Origin: Syntrophomonadaceae bacterium
Lineage (GTDB): Bacteria > Bacillota > Dethiobacteria > DTU022
Length of the DNA stretch: 5,284 nt
NCBI GenBank assembly: GCA_003558195.1
Contig: PWMM01000217.1
Location: forward strand, 1 to 5,284
Direction of reading: 5' to 3'
Positions within the stretch are counted from its first letter, which is position 1. Each line of letters starts with the position of its first letter. Under the pieces are notes generated by a model that did not search any database, was not told where the DNA came from, and saw only the letters and a program-made list of their open reading frames with translations. Made by a program: the position numbers and the translations under genes. Below, piece by piece: positions 3,974-5,284 of this stretch.

Positions 3974-5284
3974 ATGTTAAAACCGAAATGGATGTTTAGT
4001 TTTATCTTAATTGTTGCTTTGACCATGTTTTTAGTTGTAGGGTGCGGTGATGATGCTGCTGATGAACCGGACCCGGATGAAGATGTTGTGGTTACCGTGG
4101 CCGCAGGTGCTGTAGGTATGGAGCTGGAGTTAACCCGGGACCTGGCGGAAATGTATATGGCTGAAAACGAAGGGGTTACTGTTGAGGTTCTCGATACCCC
4201 GGATATGGTTGAAGATCGCCTTGGCCTTTACCTGCAGTTCTTTGAAGCAGGAAGTTCAGAGGTTGATGTTTTCCAGATCGATGTAATCTGGCCTGGTGAC
4301 CTTGCCGAACACTTTGTAGATTTAAATGAGTATGGTGCTGCCGAGGTAGCCGGCGATCATTTTCCAGCCATCGTAGAAAACAACACTGTTGATGGTGCAC
4401 TGGTAGGTATCCCCTGGTTTACTGATGCAGGGCTGCTCTATTATCGCACCGACTTGCTCGAAAAGTACGACCTCGATCCTCCGGCAACCTGGGATGATCT
4501 GGAAGAAGCAGCCCAGATTATTCAGGATGGCGAACGGGTCGAAAACCCCGACTTCTGGGGCTTTGTATGGCAGGGCCGTGCTTATGAAGGTTTGACTTGC
4601 GATGCCTTGGAATGGATTGCCTCTAATGATGGTGGAACCATTATCAGTCCTGATGGAGTTATTACCATCAACAACCCTAACGCCATCGAGATAGTTGATC
4701 AGGCCGCTGGCTGGGTGGGTACTATTTCTCCTGAAGGTGTGACCACCATGGCTGAAGAAGAATCGCGCGCTGTTTGGCATGCCGGCAATGCTGCTTTTAT
4801 GCGGAATTGGCCTTATGCTTACGCCACCAGCCAGGCAGATGATAGTGCTGTGAAAGACCTGTTCGATGTATCACCGCTGCCCGCCGGCAGATCCGGATCG
4901 GGAGCTGCTACCCTTGGTGGATGGCAGCTTGCCGTCAGCAGATACAGTGAGAACCCTGAAGTAGCAGCAGATGTAGCCCTGTTCATGGCTTCCCGTGAAG
5001 GGCAGAAATACAGGGCAGTTGAGGGTACTTTTAACCCGACGATTATGGATCTATATGAAGATGAAGAAGTTCTCGAAGCAGCACCATTCTTTGGCAGCCT
5101 TTATGATGTTTTCATCAATGCCGTGGCCCGTCCCTCGACGGTAACCGCACCGCAGTACTCGGCTGTTTCAGAGTTGTTTTATAATGCAGTTTACAGCGTA
5201 CTGCTTGGTGAAACTTCAGCTGCCGATGCATTTGAGGAGCTCGAGCTCGACCTGATGGATCTGACCGGCTTTGATGCCGAATAG
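3974..5284 (+). CDS. Trehalose/maltose-type ABC sugar-binding lipoprotein
   Basis: A 436-residue extracytoplasmic receptor that delivers sugar to the two permeases. Residues 1-23 are a lipoprotein signal peptide with the lipobox V21-V-G-C24. Cys24 would be lipidated, and an Asp/Glu-rich linker (25-38) follows. The rest is a complete bilobed binding protein of the family 1 (MalE-like) group. Blocks shared, from memory, with Thermococcus litoralis TMBP and the ThuE/LpqY group are TDAGLLYYR (150-158), NPDFWGFVWQG (191-201), GNAAFMRNWPYAY (271-283), ATLGGW (312-317) and ARP (385-387). Residues matching the TMBP sugar contacts appear kept: E50, R82, D103, D151, W279, W317 and R386. The expected ligand is therefore trehalose, maltose or a related alpha-glucoside; the exact sugar is uncertain. 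By my count the mature part has about 80 Asp+Glu against about 15 Lys+Arg, with only three lysines. The TAG stop is the last codon of the window. The gene is last of the transport genes here, and no ATPase is seen. Confidence 0.93.
   Translation: MLKPKWMFSFILIVALTMFLVVGCGDDAADEPDPDEDVVVTVAAGAVGMELELTRDLAEMYMAENEGVTVEVLDTPDMVEDRLGLYLQFFEAGSSEVDVFQIDVIWPGDLAEHFVDLNEYGAAEVAGDHFPAIVENNTVDGALVGIPWFTDAGLLYYRTDLLEKYDLDPPATWDDLEEAAQIIQDGERVENPDFWGFVWQGRAYEGLTCDALEWIASNDGGTIISPDGVITINNPNAIEIVDQAAGWVGTISPEGVTTMAEEESRAVWHAGNAAFMRNWPYAYATSQADDSAVKDLFDVSPLPAGRSGSGAATLGGWQLAVSRYSENPEVAADVALFMASREGQKYRAVEGTFNPTIMDLYEDEEVLEAAPFFGSLYDVFINAVARPSTVTAPQYSAVSELFYNAVYSVLLGETSAADAFEELELDLMDLTGFDAE

Noticed and set aside
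3925..3999. 24-residue upstream frame overlapping the binding-protein start
   Set aside because: The only SD-like sequence is about 15 bases away, the peptide is Lys/Arg-rich because it reads the purine-rich RBS region out of frame, and nothing suggests coding.
4322..4780. 152-codon minus-strand frame inside the binding-protein gene
   Set aside because: It is wholly antisense to well-conserved binding-protein blocks and has no own RBS or known domain; it is a shadow frame.

Overview
The window looks like chromosomal DNA from a Gram-positive, clostridia-type Bacillota. The evidence is strong AGGAGG-type ribosome binding sites, a consensus sigma-A promoter, a lipoprotein-anchored solute-binding protein, moderate GC content in the genes and AT-rich intergenic DNA. 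The exported binding protein is strikingly acidic while the cytoplasmic repressor is not. This hints at a saline or alkaline habitat, but that is inference only.

Layout. Positions 1-731 contain no convincing protein gene. They hold an intrinsic terminator (151-184) and, ten bases past its stem, a 145-nt GC-rich piece (188-332) that I recognise as an ORF-less, internally deleted group IIC intron: the 5' end of domain I joined to intact-looking domains V and VI. Further on is a 150-bp interval bounded by inverted repeats (501-650). A near-perfect promoter at 675-703 follows, whose 17-bp spacer is filled by a palindromic LacI-type operator. From there on everything is on the + strand: a LacI-family repressor (732-1730), two ABC sugar permease subunits (1882-3000 and 2993-3865, overlapping by 8 bp) and a sugar-binding lipoprotein (3974-5284, ending on the last base of the window).

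How it works together. The binding protein carries the signature blocks of the trehalose/maltose-binding (TMBP, ThuE/LpqY-like) group, so the three transport genes probably form a CUT1-type importer for trehalose, maltose or a related alpha-glucoside. No ATPase gene is present, so the energising MalK/MsmX-type subunit must lie outside the window or be shared. I see no terminator between any of the four genes. The simplest model is one autoregulated operon: the repressor sits on the palindrome in its own promoter, and an incoming sugar or a metabolite of it releases the repressor and lets the permeases and binding protein be transcribed.

The least ordinary items are the miniature group IIC intron behind its terminator target, the inverted-repeat interval at 501-650, and an approximately 60-residue extracytoplasmic insertion in the first permease, at the place where E. 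coli MalF carries its MalE-contacting P2 loop.
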